Shown one piece after another: positions 1 to 10,047 of a stretch of DNA of 64,000 nucleotides. Origin of the DNA: Metallyticus violacea (taxonomy: Eukaryota > Arthropoda > Insecta > Mantodea > Metallyticidae). The stretch lies in assembly GCA_030762175.1 (NCBI GenBank), contig CM060846.1:233617512-233681511 (forward strand). Direction: 5' to 3'. The position numbers and the translations under genes were made by a program. The notes beneath the pieces were generated by a model. The model had not been told where the DNA came from. It was given only the letters and a program-made list of their open reading frames with translations, and made no database searches. Within the stretch, counting starts at the first letter, position 1. Each line of letters opens with the position of its first letter.

Positions 1-330
1 AGTACGGTAATATCGAACACTCGTCTTAAAATTAAGCGAAACTTGTGGTTCCAACATGAATAATTCCCTGTACATTTTCACTTGTAGTTCGAAATTACTT
101 AAACAGAACATCTGGTAACGGATAAATCGAGCGCGATGGCCTCCACGGTACATCAATTAAGTAAGCGCGTGCAATATTTAGTTTCTCATTGTGTAACCAG
201 TACTCATATTTGAGCCAGTACACATACACGTGAGTGTGAGTGGACCCATGTTCCTAATCTTAAAATTCTTAGATTGATACTGCCTTTACACTATGCAATT
301 TTCTGCACGTTGTCTCTGCGCACTTGTATA
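1..330 (+). mobile_element. 5' part of a mariner-like dispersed repeat (copy 1)
   Basis: The first ~250 bases match, in inverted orientation, the stretch around 21440-21690. Shared blocks include TACGGTAATA near the outer end, TTAAGCGAAACTT, GTTCGAAAT..CTAAACAGAACAT and a TTTCTCATTGTGTA block. The second copy continues into a frame resembling the helix-turn-helix of mariner-type transposases, so this copy is inferred to be the end of such an element. The outer boundary lies at or before base 2 and the element may be cut by the window edge. A SINE interrupts it downstream. Homology is read by eye; the superfamily call rests on the other copy. Confidence 0.5.
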
Positions 331-373
331 TACTGGTGTTAATGAACTACACTGAAATGATTTCAGAGAGTGT

Positions 374-614
374 GTTTTATTTTGATTGATTTATTTATGA
401 ACGTTCTTTGACATCTCAGGTCATCAGCGTCCCATTCTACTCAGGGCGTGAAACAGCCGACAAATTTTGCTCAGAGGGCTCTCTTTCAGGCTTGAGGTTC
501 TTTTTCGTGCCGTAAATGTACGACACGGAACTCGCGGCTTTACTTTCCTTCCGAAGGAAGCCATACATAGGATTTTTACTCCTGAAAAAATCCATCGGTC
601 CTGATCGGGTTCGA
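374..614 (-). mobile_element. SINE-A copy 1, 5'-truncated, with target-site duplication
   Basis: A minus-strand tRNA-derived SINE. It shows the SINE-A 3' region (TGGGACGCTGATGACC in reverse complement, then ATAAATAAA tail) and the body with GGCTTCCTTCGGAAGG. It ends inside the B-box region (GGTTCGA on the opposite strand), so the tRNA head is truncated. The 12-bp direct repeat TTCAGAGAGTGT lies at 362-373 and 615-626, as expected of target-primed insertion. The two short frames overlapping it are not genes. Confidence 0.85.
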
Positions 615-626
615 TTCAGAGAGTGT

Positions 627-893
627 AGATATATCAAATATAAGGAATTTAATAAAGGCAATGTACGGTCTACAACGAACATAACGCAGTTTTATGGTGT
701 TAAAGCCAAACCGGGTGAAAATTTGGTTTAGAATGTCTTTGAAACTGCCTTGCACGCATAGAAATATTAATTTTCAGCAGCTCATTATCAGTGTTTTCAA
801 GTTTTAGTGCCATAAAAATCCCTCAAATATGAGAACTTATCATTTGATATTGAGGCACTGAATATCTATTAACTGCCTTGTTGCATTATATAG
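627..893. other. A+T-rich stretch, nothing recognised
   Basis: No coding, RNA or repeat signal seen between the SINE and the inverted-repeat element. Confidence 0.5.
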
Positions 894-1845
894 CCAAGAC
901 CGACTACATTTACCAGACCCCAATGTAAGTATCGATAGTAGACAAAATGGTGGGGGGAAGTGTTTGCTTTTATATACAATCCTTTATTAATTTTGTTCGT
1001 TGCAGTTACCTGGTTTATTACAGTTTTTTTATTTCAGGTGGAAGTAAATGAAAAGTAGTATGTTTGGTTAAGTTAATATTGATTTAGCGAAATCACACCA
1101 GGAACTTCTGTAATAGAAAGTGTTCAGTACAACATGGGTTGCTCTTGTGTGTCTCAATTATTGAAGTGCACCGCATAATCACATTTACATTTCCTAAATA
1201 GCAGTACTTAGAGGAGGAGTGTCTAAACAGTATACACCATGCAACTTTTGAAGTTAATGGAGAAAATGGTGTGTAGTGTGTATTGAGCATTCCGTATCAA
1301 AATTTGTGGTTAGAGAGGACATTTTTCTCGGGAAATTTTTCCTAGTCTACCAGTGAAGGTTAGCAATGAAAGGAAAGATCCGGAAGAATGTATAAAGCGG
1401 GTTTTGGAGCGAGATGAAGAGAGATTTAATGATGGTGTGAACAGGATGTTATATTTTGACTCCTTTGCAAGTGAGGTTAAGATAAGGCAGGTACACCCAT
1501 TTATACCTCTTTCCACAGAAGATTATGTCCTTTTCGTTAAAATAGACGATGGTGTCGCATCTATGGCGATTAGTTTTAAGATGTCCAGTAATTGGGAGGT
1601 TCATTTTATAAAGCTTTGTGCCACCTGTGAAGAAGTTTATAATACAAATTATTTTATATTTCGTTAAATATAGGAATTATTGTTTATAAACAATTTCAGA
1701 TACTTAAACCATCGAAATCTTTCCAATTGACAAATAATACTGCATAAAAGTTTTATTTCGCTACTGGCAGTGTAGGGCGACTGTTTTTCATTTATTTTTA
1801 TTTTGTATAACCGTATTGGGGTCTGGTAAATGTAGTAAGTCTTGG
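894..1845. mobile_element. Unclassified element with 31-bp terminal inverted repeats
   Basis: The ends 894-924 and 1815-1845 are inverted copies matching at 29 of 31 positions. The left end reads CCAAGACCGACTACATTTAC and continues CAGACCCCAAT; the right end is its complement with TT instead of CG at positions 8-9. The span is 952 bp. No convincing target-site duplication is visible next to either end. The interior contains one open frame of about 118 codons (1314-1667) with no recognised transposase motif. It could be a non-autonomous DNA transposon carrying foreign sequence, or a deleted copy of an unfamiliar family. Confidence 0.6.
1314..1667 (+). CDS. Unidentified reading frame inside the inverted-repeat element
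   Basis: The frame is open from 1314 to a stop at 1665-1667. The first in-frame ATG is at 1446, so the N-terminal half has no ATG; a GTG lies at 1353. The protein is charged at its start (ERKDPEECIKRVLERDEERF) and more hydrophobic later (DYVLFVKIDDGVASMAISF). I do not recognise the family. It could be an exon-like capture, a decayed transposase segment or chance. Its length is notable for DNA this A+T-rich, and it is the only long frame between the two inverted repeats. Confidence 0.25.
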   Translation, partial: RGHFSREIFPSLPVKVSNERKDPEECIKRVLERDEERFNDGVNRMLYFDSFASEVKIRQVHPFIPLSTEDYVLFVKIDDGVASMAISFKMSSNWEVHFIKLCATCEEVYNTNYFIFR

Positions 1846-2420
1846 TGAAGCGTACTCTAGGGGAAGGCCTTTAAGCTTACGTGGCGTAATGCATGACGCA
1901 AAAGCCGATGTTCCGCAGGGCACTGGTTCACTTCTTGTTATGCCTTTATTATTTATTTTTTATGTATTTAATATGAAATGCTGCGATAGGCATAATACAG
2001 AATTATAAATTAAATTTACTTAATGCTTTCAAGTTTTATTTTATTTCTCAACAATGAATGCATTGCCAACATTTAATGGCTAATAAGCTATTTACATAAT
2101 GCCTAAAACTTTAAACACATACTCAGGACACGATTCTGATTGGTAAGTATAACCACTACAAGCAATAACATGAATTGATATGTTTAGATTTAAATGTGTA
2201 AACTGAAACATTTAAAACGTAGGCTAAAAGCTGTATTATCAGGCCCTAGTCAGAAAAAAGGTGATGAGCGAGACGCGAGCTCGAAAACAAATAACCCCCC
2301 TCTTACTCGAAAAGTAATGTCATAAACATTGCTCCAAGTGATATATTCTGAAGCCTCCCTTCGTTATCACGAACGACATCTTCATTAGTCAATGACGTAC
2401 TAGCACTTTAGAAACTTATA
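1846..2420. other. Mostly unassigned; possible tiny RT scrap at its start
   Basis: About 1895-1965 (+) reads ADVPQG followed by a hydrophobic run, faintly like the VPQG(S) motif of non-LTR reverse transcriptases, but it is too short to call. The rest shows nothing. Confidence 0.2.
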
Positions 2421-2645
2421 GCCTCCTTGCCTCTTAAACCCAATATCGCGGGTTCGATCCCGGCCAGGACCGATGGATTTTTTCGGGATTTTTTTTTTTT
2501 TTTATTTACGGGCGCTCTTTAACATTTTCGGCGTAAAAATCCTAAGTATGATTCGAAGTAAAATTGTCGGCCGTTTCACGCCCTGAATTGAATGGGACGC
2601 TGATGACCTGAGATGTTAAAGAGCGTCCGTAAATAAACCAAATAA
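2421..2645 (+). mobile_element. SINE-A copy 2 with an inverted piece of its own tail inside
   Basis: The copy starts within the tRNA-like head (GCCTCCTTGCCTCTTAAACC), carries a B box (GGGTTCGATCCCGG) and ends with the SINE-A 3' stem and ATAAACC tail. Between GATGGATTTTTTCGGG and GGCGTAAAAATCC there is an extra T-run followed by TTTATTTACGGGCGCTCTTT (2491-2526). That piece is the reverse complement of the SINE-A 3' end at 2612-2636. The copy is therefore either a nested inverted insertion or a rearranged template. No clear target-site duplication. Confidence 0.8.
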
Positions 2646-2667
2646 AAAAAGACTAAAGTTTTTAATC

Positions 2668-2712
2668 ATCTATGGTGCCTTAACAGTAAAAATGGGCTTT
2701 AAACATTACTCA
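2668..2712 (+). repeat. SINE-B 3'-tail fragment
   Basis: TGGTGCCTTAACAGTAAAAA followed by TGGGCTTTAAACATTACT matches the SINE-B terminal module (GGTGCCT..GTA-AAAACGGGCGTTAAACAC). It lies directly after SINE-A copy 2. Confidence 0.5.
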
Positions 2713-3425
2713 AAATATAAAGATAACGAATGTAATTAATATATACATATATAAAAATAGTATGAGTTCTGCTATCTCAGGTTTTTTCTCTGTTTTATTT
2801 GATGAACTGCTTTAAGAGAAGAAAAAAGTATCGTTTCATTTCCATATTTTGAGATCTTTAACGTTAAATGTGCTCTTCTATTGGTATTTTTATAGTGACT
2901 TTCCGTCAAGACTTCTACTAATAAATGCATATACTTTTATTATTAAGTCTGGTGAAAAATAATTGAGATCATTTGCTAATACTAGCGACAGGTTCCACAA
3001 ATCAGCTCTATTTTAAACCAAAATAAAAAAGATCTTAATAGCTGATGGTATAAATGCATGCAACCAACCAATGAATGTTCAATTCTTCACGTTTATTTTA
3101 TAAAATATATTTATTTACTTGATGTCAGCCGTTTTTCAGTGCTTATTGTGCTGACCATTATTTCAACTAGATAGCAACGGAAAGGCTCTGTGGTAAACGG
3201 TAAGCACCGTGCACGACCTCCGACTTACAGAAAACAACTAACGTATCTCCATTTGTTAATACATCATAGGCGGTGGACTGATATTTAGAGCTCTGTTTTT
3301 GCTCACTTTGAATACTCGATAGGTGTTTGTTGACTAGAACATTCGCTTTGAGCGGAGGGCATGGTGAATCAAAGTATTTGAAGCTACAATAAAGATGTGT
3401 TACTGTGGAAAGTGTAAATGACAAA
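2713..3425. other. No feature recognised
   Basis: A+T-rich unique-looking sequence. The 85-codon minus-strand frame at 3167-3424 has no recognisable motif or splice context. Confidence 0.4.
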
Positions 3426-3429
3426 TTCT

Positions 3430-4140
3430 ACGTTTCAAAGTCTTTGTGACTGTTTGGCAAACTCATGGAATGCGCTGGGAAGTTAACAAAACTACTAGTG
3501 CGATACTAAATATACTACAGGAAAAAAGCGGAATAGAAAAACTTTTTCAACCTCAAAGATCTAGTACTTAAGGACATAAAGAATAAGTGAGTAAAATTTT
3601 AAGTTTACATTATAGTGTTTCTGTATTTCGAACGTGCGGGGAATGAATGTGCCCGCTTAAATAAAGAAAAATAATGCGCAACGAAATGACTGAAATTACA
3701 ACGAACGACATAACCGGTGGTCACCTTGTACTCGTCAGTTGACATGCAGAGCATTAGTGGTGAATTCGGTTTTTTCTTCCAGTATAGAACAGTACCCTTA
3801 GGAAATATTTGTGATTGCTCTGTAGTTTTTCGTACACCTGTCCTTGAATGTACTTTTAAAGCGTTTCATTTCGCGGCAACTTTAATTAGTGAATTTAATT
3901 TATGGTAAAATTCCTCGTTGTTACAGGTAAGTTTCATAACTATATTTTGATATCTGGAACTCTGAATTATAACACGGTTTCCTTAAGCGGAGAAACTTCA
4001 CTATGTGCATCCCAAAAGGAAAACTTTTTAACCTTACCTAGACGTATAGGCTCGCTTCCTTTTCATAAGTACAAAGCAAATAAATACAACAGTGGACAAA
4101 AGAGAGTTCCGAATCAATTCATAAAAGTTCGGCAGTGAAG
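3430..4140 (+). repeat. Unclassified dispersed repeat, copy related to 7500-7790
   Basis: Blocks shared with 7500-7790 in the same order: GACTGTTT..GAACTCA(T/C)GGAATGC near 3450 and 7525, then CTCGC..CTTTTC(A/G)TAAGTACAAAG with AAATAAA near 4050 and 7670, then GATCAATTCATA-type sequence. No terminal repeats or protein signal identify the class. Boundaries are approximate. Confidence 0.35.
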
Positions 4141-4164
4141 CCTCAGGAGAAAAGGAAAATATCT

Positions 4165-5290
4165 CTAAATATGACCACAAAAGTATTTAACCTACTTATT
4201 GTAACATTTTTGAGAGAGTAATGCACAATAGTCTTTACCATATCTTGAAAGTAACACTACTCTAGCTAATGATCAATTGGTTTTAGGAAAGAATTTAATT
4301 AGAAAATGCAATCTTTAAAGTTGCTTATGAAAATTTAACAGTATTCATTGAAAGAGTACATATAGGAGAAATATTTTATGGTTTAGCAAAAACTGTCAAG
4401 TATATCGACCATTAAGTTTTATATATAAATTAGCTTTCTCTGAGCTAGCTAAAACACCAAATGAAATTTTTTTATATCCTATCTTGACAAAAATACAGAT
4501 AAATTGTACTTTAAGTAAAACAATGCATCAGAGTAGTAGTTGCAGATAACATAAGCACAATGATAAATGGAAATGGTGTCAATTATTGTGTCATTAAATT
4601 AAATCTTATGTATTTATCAAAGCAAACAAATTGTTTCTAAATCTAGATAAAACAAATGTTATGAAATTCTTCACTCACAAATCTCCAAATCCCCCACTTC
4701 ATATAGGAAAGTCTAAAAGTTACTTCCATAAACCAAAGATTTCTTGATATAAGAATTGATTATCATCTAAAATGGAAAGATTGCATCGATTTTATTATAC
4801 CTAAACATAGCAGTGTACGCTATGCAAAATGCGCATTATTAACTATGGATTCAATTAAGACTTTAAAATAAGTTTATTATGCCTCTTTCAATTCAATAAT
4901 GAAATATGGTCTCATATTTAGGGATAACTCAATTAAAAGTTAGGAATTATCGCTGGTACACATAGCAGGCAAATAGATATTTTAACTCTTTGGTGTGAAT
5001 ATAATTATTCCTCATGAGCTTTTATATAAGAAAATTTTGTATAAAATCAAAATATACATGGCAAAAATACTAGACAAAAAGCAAATCTACATTGACCGGT
5101 TTCAACACTTTCTTATCATCAAAAGGGAGTTTATTACGAATGTATTTTAGTACAAAACGCTCCTCCCTCTAGCCTAAAAGACTTGGTAAACAATGGTAAA
5201 TTCTTCAAATCTGCTCTTAAAATAAAATACAATACCTGTTATTCAGTAAAGGAATATATGAGCTACAATACATTATACTGATTCAAAAGC
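4165..5290 (+). pseudogene. Fossil reverse transcriptase of a jockey/CR1-like LINE (copy 1)
   Basis: Scattered but collinear pieces of a non-LTR RT can be read across frameshifts and stops. First FERVMHNSLYHIL (region before the active site), then ANDQ-FGFRKN-like and ENAIFKVAYENL, then a YIDH segment, and after the catalytic region NLDKTNVMKFFTH and MKYGLIF. The same family is present at 15.3-16.5 kb, where NLDKTRIMKF and MKHGLIYW occupy the equivalent places. The copy is 5'-truncated and dead. A mariner-like element follows immediately at 5321. Confidence 0.65.
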
Positions 5291-5320
5291 ACTGCAAAAT
5301 TTTATATCTATATGTAAATA

Positions 5321-6187
5321 CCGAGGGTGCCAAAAATGTATACACAATTTCACATTAGATATCTATTTAACATATTTCAAAGTTGGACGGAAAAACAACA
5401 GTAATGTGTAGTATGATGTTCTGTAAACAGATGTGACTCACATACATTATGATAGCGTTGCTACGTGACAGGTAAATCAACAGTAAATAAATGAAGCCTA
5501 AATTATCGTAAATCAATAATGAACAAATGAAGCCAAGATTATATGTATGATGTTCTGTAAACAGATGAGCTAACATTGCTACAAGAAAATGGAACCAGAT
5601 TATGGTTTGAACAGCCGAAATACATTTTGAAATGGTATTGGAAAATCGAGAATGTTGAAGTTCAAAGGCAATGGAGACGTGTGTACAGAACAGAACCGCC
5701 CACGCGAGTAACAATTGCACACATTCGAGACAAATTTGAGACTTAATGATACCGTATACAATATTCACAAGGGAGATTTGTACAGCAATAAGCCTAGCGT
5801 ACTGGATCCAAGGCACTATCCTAGGCACCACCCAAGGATAGGACGAAGAGGTCCGATTGAGTTTCCACCGCTTTTTTCGGACCTAACTCCGTTGAACTTC
5901 TACCTATGGGGAACTCTTAAGGATGTTGTATACCTATAAAACCAGCTACACTGGCAGCAATTTCGGGAAGAAATTGAAACTGCACTTTCCAAACGTTACC
6001 CAATCAGTAGTTCAATGTACTCAGAAGTGTATCGACGCCGATGGTGGGTGTTTTGATCAACTGTTGTAACTGTAAAAGTATAAGATGATTAGTGCTCATT
6101 ACTTTCTGTTTGTGTAAATTCAGTTTTGTTATGTTAACACAGTTTTTTCTTTCCTTGAAGTGTGTATACATTTTTTGGCACCTTCTG
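5321..6187 (+). mobile_element. Complete but inactivated mariner-like element, TA-flanked
   Basis: Ends are inverted repeats: CCGAGGGTGCCAAAAATGTA at the left and, in complement, CAGAAGGTGCCAAAAAATGT at the right, both running on to TACAC. TA lies on each side (5319-5320, 6188-6189). The size is 867 bp. The interior reads as a shortened transposase with RRVYRTEPPTRVTIAHIRDK (N-terminal HTH region) and GRRGPIEF..DLTPLNFYLWG near the C terminus. The residue expected as the third catalytic Asp region is altered and stops interrupt the frame. The two open segments (5715-5939 and its antisense) are pieces of this relic. Confidence 0.85.
5405..5580 (+). repeat. Short internal tandem duplication in the mariner relic
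   Basis: TATGATGTTCTGTAAACAGA occurs at about 5412 and again at about 5548. A shorter related pair, AAATGAAGCC(T/A)A(A/G)ATTAT, lies between them about 48 bp apart. Confidence 0.6.
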
Positions 6188-6189
6188 TA

Positions 6190-7495
6190 TGTTTATAGCG
6201 AAATTGTGTGACTACTTGATTGCTTTGTCTGTTTTGCTTCTCAGGTTCTTGTTGTTTTAGCGGGTTACTCTAGGACTTGCTTTATTTTTCATATTTATTG
6301 TAAACACTTATATACTGTTTTTTATAAATGCAAACAAATGTTGAAACTATTTATAGGATTTCACCTCTAATATATATACATGCTTTACCTTTTCCATAAT
6401 TATTATAAAATTTAATTATCATTAATAATGTATATTTCTCACTTCGTATTTTCCTAACACATGTTGCATAGCTGGACACCTTTGTAATAACAGGAAACTC
6501 AGTGCTTTGCCCACAATAGCGTTGAGCATACATCGCACAATAGAACCCTTTTTTTTTCGCCAAGGCTAAATAAGTCCAGGTCAGTCTTTTTGCACTCAAG
6601 ATATGTTTTGACAGGAGAAAGCTTATGTGGAGAATGGCGTAACCAGGCAAGTTTAAAAGCCGGGGAAGGCAGATGACCCCGATCAGCCGGAAATACAGTT
6701 AGAATTTAAAGCAGTGTATCGTGATACAGATTTTGAAGCTTTTGCTAGCTAGCGAATCAGATGAAGACTGGCAGATTTTAAGTAGCCACTATTAAGGTAG
6801 GGTTTAAATTTTGAAGAACAGACGCAACGCACTGACGTATTTCGCGTCGCTTGTGTGTCCCAACAATTTCTGTTTGAATTACGTGTATAAGGGCAAGTTT
6901 GGGCACCATATTTCATTCGCTTCATTCGTTTCTCAGTTTTATTCTGTGCCTCATTGGATTTTTGGATTGTCGCAGCTCCATTCTGTGCTTCATTCAATTC
7001 AGCCCTCAACATTTCGGCGTCCCGTGTCTTCGTGAATTCGAAGTTTATATCTGCGTAGGAAATATTTGTCAAGTCTTCATATTATAATTATGTCTTCATT
7101 ATATAATTCATGGGGACAAACAGCCCGAGTATAAAACAGGGCGGTATAATTATACACAACGTGTCGACTCTATCAACGGTAAAGCACCGAGGCTTATTAA
7201 AAAGTGACCTGAATAAATCATTATTAGAAGTAACATCGAACCGCCAGCTCATTTACATGGCCAAAATCTCTTCCTCATCCCGTTGATCTTAGATGAACAA
7301 AATTAGCGGAAATAATCCTGAGTAATTGTTATTTCTTCTAAGACGGAAGCGACAAATAGGCATCATTAAGGGAATTAAACCATCATTAGCTAGGGCAATA
7401 CTGTCCTAAATCTAGGCTCACCAGCGGGGGGCCATTAACATCCCAGCCGACAATGTAAAATCCAGCCCTCAGATATACAATTGTAATCATTGTAA
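6190..7495. other. No gene supported; one odd repetitive frame
   Basis: A minus-strand frame at 6749-7072 carries NEAQNGAATIQKSNEAQNKT, a twice-repeated NEAQN unit with an approximately 39-bp DNA repeat. Such Ala/Asn/Arg/Glu-rich repeats occur at the start of some Helitron-like proteins, but nothing else supports that here. The remaining frames are unremarkable. Confidence 0.25.
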
Positions 7496-7499
7496 ATTA

Positions 7500-8150
7500 C
7501 ATATTCCAGGTTCGTATATCTTTGACTGTTTCGTGAACTCACGGAATGCTCTTGGAATTGAACTGAACTATACACACGCACTAACATAAACGTAACTTCC
7601 AGTGAATCCTGGAAATTGGAGGACCCAGTTGTTTACTGCGACTCGCTAAGGCCTGACAGCCTCCGTCTGCTCGCCTCTTTTCGTAAGTACAAAGGAAATA
7701 AAATGCAATATATAACAAATACAACAACCATAAAAATGGAATTGCTGATCAATTCATATATATAGCTAACATCCAGTGATCCTTAGAAGTTGGGACCGCC
7801 ACGGGTGGCCGAGGTCGTTAAGTCGCCGACTTGTGAGGGGGAGGTCTGGGTTCGAATACCGCTAGGACCGTCATCTCTGACTGAGGTTTTTTACAGGTTT
7901 TTCTCAGTCCTCATAACTGGCAAATGCCGGGGAGGTACCCTAAACTTAGGCCTGGAACTATTCCTTCCTTAAAAATAAAACCTTTTCCCAATATATCATT
8001 TCATCTCATGTATTACCAGTGTCCATCGCCTGTGGTGCCTCAGTAGCAAAAACGGGCGTTAAACACCATTCATTCATTCATTTAGAAGCTGGAGAACCCA
8101 ATGGTTTATTACTTCTGTATTATTTACACCCAATCTGTTTTTATATCATA
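7500..8150 (+). repeat. Dispersed repeat containing a ~175-bp tandem duplication, split by a SINE
   Basis: TTCCAGTGAATCCTGGAAAT followed by TGGAGGACCCAGTTGTTTAC near 7599-7640 is repeated as ATCCAGTGATCCTTAGAAGT near 7771 and AGCTGGAGAACCCAATGGTT near 8087. The second copy is interrupted by SINE-B copy 1. The segment also shares blocks with 3430-4140. Confidence 0.5.
7796..8081 (+). mobile_element. SINE-B copy 1, full length, with target-site duplication
   Basis: Head with a class-II tRNA-like A box (GGTGGCCGAGGTCGTTAAG) and B box (GGTCTGGGTTCGAATACC). The body has TTTTTCTCAGTCCTCAT and GGGGAGGTACCCTAAACTTA. The 3' end is AAAACGGGCGTTAAACACC and an ATTC repeat. Flanks TTAGAAGTTGG (7783-7793) and TTAGAAGCTGG (8082-8092) are an 11-bp duplication with one mismatch. 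The 60-codon frame over it is not a gene. Confidence 0.9.
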
Positions 8151-8154
8151 TAAG

Positions 8155-9400
8155 TTAAATTGACACACATACACGGAAGGGAAATTAGAAAGTAGAATGT
8201 ATTAATTAAAGTTTTAATGTCGCAGTCTGCTCTTAGCATTTAAATTTATAACTGTTCAGTTGGTTTATAATGGTATTACATTAACTACTGTTGTATAATC
8301 AAATAAGATGGCTTTTATTGAGAATTAGAAACGCGAATTACTAAAATTTAATCTGATACTCTCAATACACTCAGATACCACGATTTCTAAATTCCAGTAT
8401 TACTGGCCATCCTGCCTGCGTATTTCCATGTTCTATATTACAGCTAAGGTTTTAAAATGTTTATTTTGTTCCTTTAAAATAATACTCTTGTAAAATTATT
8501 TTCAATGTATGTAATATTTTATGCATATTTTGATTTTTTAACTATCAACAAACACATGTTTTTACTAACGTGCTCGACAGAGATTTCTTCCATTTGACAT
8601 CGATAAAAGATATAATTCTAGATACTCCCTGAAACACATATTAGTTTTTTTGTGTTCTTAGAAGGTGTCATTAGTGTCGTTAATAATTTATGTAACACGA
8701 GTTTTCTACCCCTGCTTCTTGCTCAGTGCAGGCGCTTTACGTTATTATGCAGGAATAACGGTGAATCTTATTCTTTAAATCCTCGTTCATTCTCAAAGAG
8801 CACCTGCAATATAACCTGAGGTATATATTATTGTATTTTGGAAACATGTTAAAGGAATGTCTTTAATTTCTCGCGTCATAGAGTCAGTCTGTATGGTATT
8901 TACCTGTAGTATGGCAACATTTTAATATTGGGCTCATTTTTGGCCCTTTACTGTAAAAAATGTTTGTTTGTAAACTTTAAACTTATGAAATGTTCATAAC
9001 ATAATTTTACTTTTTAACATTCTCAGTGTTTTTATTATCTTATCAGTGTGTATATTTTCTTTTGCCTCTTTCTAAAATGACATGAAATTATATTTTATTG
9101 GTTCATCCAAACGTTTGCTTCTACTATTCTATTAACTGTTTCTGCTAACTTTACCGATAGTGAATTCAGTAGCTAATTGCCTACGTCATACTCTGTGCAG
9201 TCGCTGCAGAAAGACAAGTATTTAATTACGGTGATTTCTCGTTCGACAGGTTAATCAATAGACAAAAAGCACGCGCCATGCATTTCATTAGCTGTTGATT
9301 TTTTGGGTCGTGAACTAATCACCATTTAGTTGCCTAATCACATAGTTTACAGCACTCTATTGCAGCTGCAGATATACATATAGCATTAAGGAGTTAACTC
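8155..9400. other. No feature recognised
   Basis: A+T-rich sequence without repeats or frames of note; possible intron downstream of the exon at 9403-9600 on the minus strand. Confidence 0.4.
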
Positions 9401-9402
9401 AC

Positions 9403-9600
9403 CAGAAGGCAAATGTCCCATCGCAGGGTCTAAGGTAGTCAAGTCACCTCCGCCTCCAGTTCCTGGGTAGAAGGAAGGTGAATACGATGGGTAAGATGCG
9501 GGTCCCGGCGCCGATCCATATGTCGCCCAGGGAGTGGCGGCCTCCGAACAACCCGTACCAAGGCTTCCTCCAGGAGCCACTCCACTCACAACACTGGAGT
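9403..9600 (-). CDS. Probable host coding exon, Gly/Ser/Pro/Tyr-rich
   Basis: Read on the minus strand, TTACTGCTATTCACAG (acceptor) precedes base 9600 and GTGAGT (donor) follows base 9403. The enclosed 198 bp are open in one frame. They encode 65 complete residues, with 2 bases of a codon at the start and 1 at the end, so the flanking introns are both phase 1 and the exon could be skipped without a frame change. The protein segment contains TPWATYGSAPGPASYPSYSP and GGGGDLTTLDPAMGHLPS. It is low in charge and rich in G, S, P, A and Y, resembling linker or activation regions of transcription factors; this is inference and no domain is present. GC content is far above the surroundings. I do not recognise the gene. 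The only Met codon is at residue 60, so it is an internal exon. Confidence 0.7.
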
Positions 9601-9605
9601 CTGTG

Positions 9606-10035
9606 AATAGCAGTAATCAATCACTATGCGCATCATGCATGTTTATCATGAGTCCAGCTCACTGTCAACTTCCATATACATTTTTATTAAACATATTCAA
9701 TTGGTGAAATGCCTACAAATTCTTGACTGATGATTAGAGCAATGCGAATGAAGTATATGAAAGAATGGCAACAAAGGGAAGGCTATACTGTCACACTGTG
9801 TACATGGAGCTTAGTACGCTCAAATGTAAAGACGCATATAAGAAAGCATTTGCTTACTTTATCAGTCATTCATGTTCAGGAAAAAAGTTTATTGACTTAG
9901 CATAATTATATATTTACTTAAGTACCTACACACTTTATCCTAAATAAAAATAGTTAAGGCCCAATAAAACTCGTTTAAGTAAACAAGGAGTAGTCCTTAA
10001 TTTCTATTTTATTCATGCCATGCCATGTTCTATTC
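9606..10035. other. No feature recognised
   Basis: Probable intron upstream of the exon at 9403-9600 (minus strand). No second exon was found in it. Confidence 0.4.
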
Positions 10036-10047
10036 AAAAGCGCAATT

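Noticed and set aside
437..731. Two overlapping short frames on opposite strands
   Set aside because: They fall on SINE-A copy 1; no coding signal.
1895..1965. VPQG-like reverse-transcriptase scrap
   Set aside because: Only a few residues match, with no flanking RT motifs.
2612..2636. Hammerhead-ribozyme-like CTGATGA in the SINE-A 3' end
   Set aside because: CTGATGA is present within GACGCTGATGACC, but the required GAAA core and a third helix are absent; a simple stem-loop explains the pairing.
7790..7972. 60-codon frame reading through a tRNA-like sequence; also considered as a tRNA gene
   Set aside because: It is the head and body of SINE-B copy 1. The tRNA-like fold lacks a proper anticodon arm and is followed by the SINE body and a target-site duplication.
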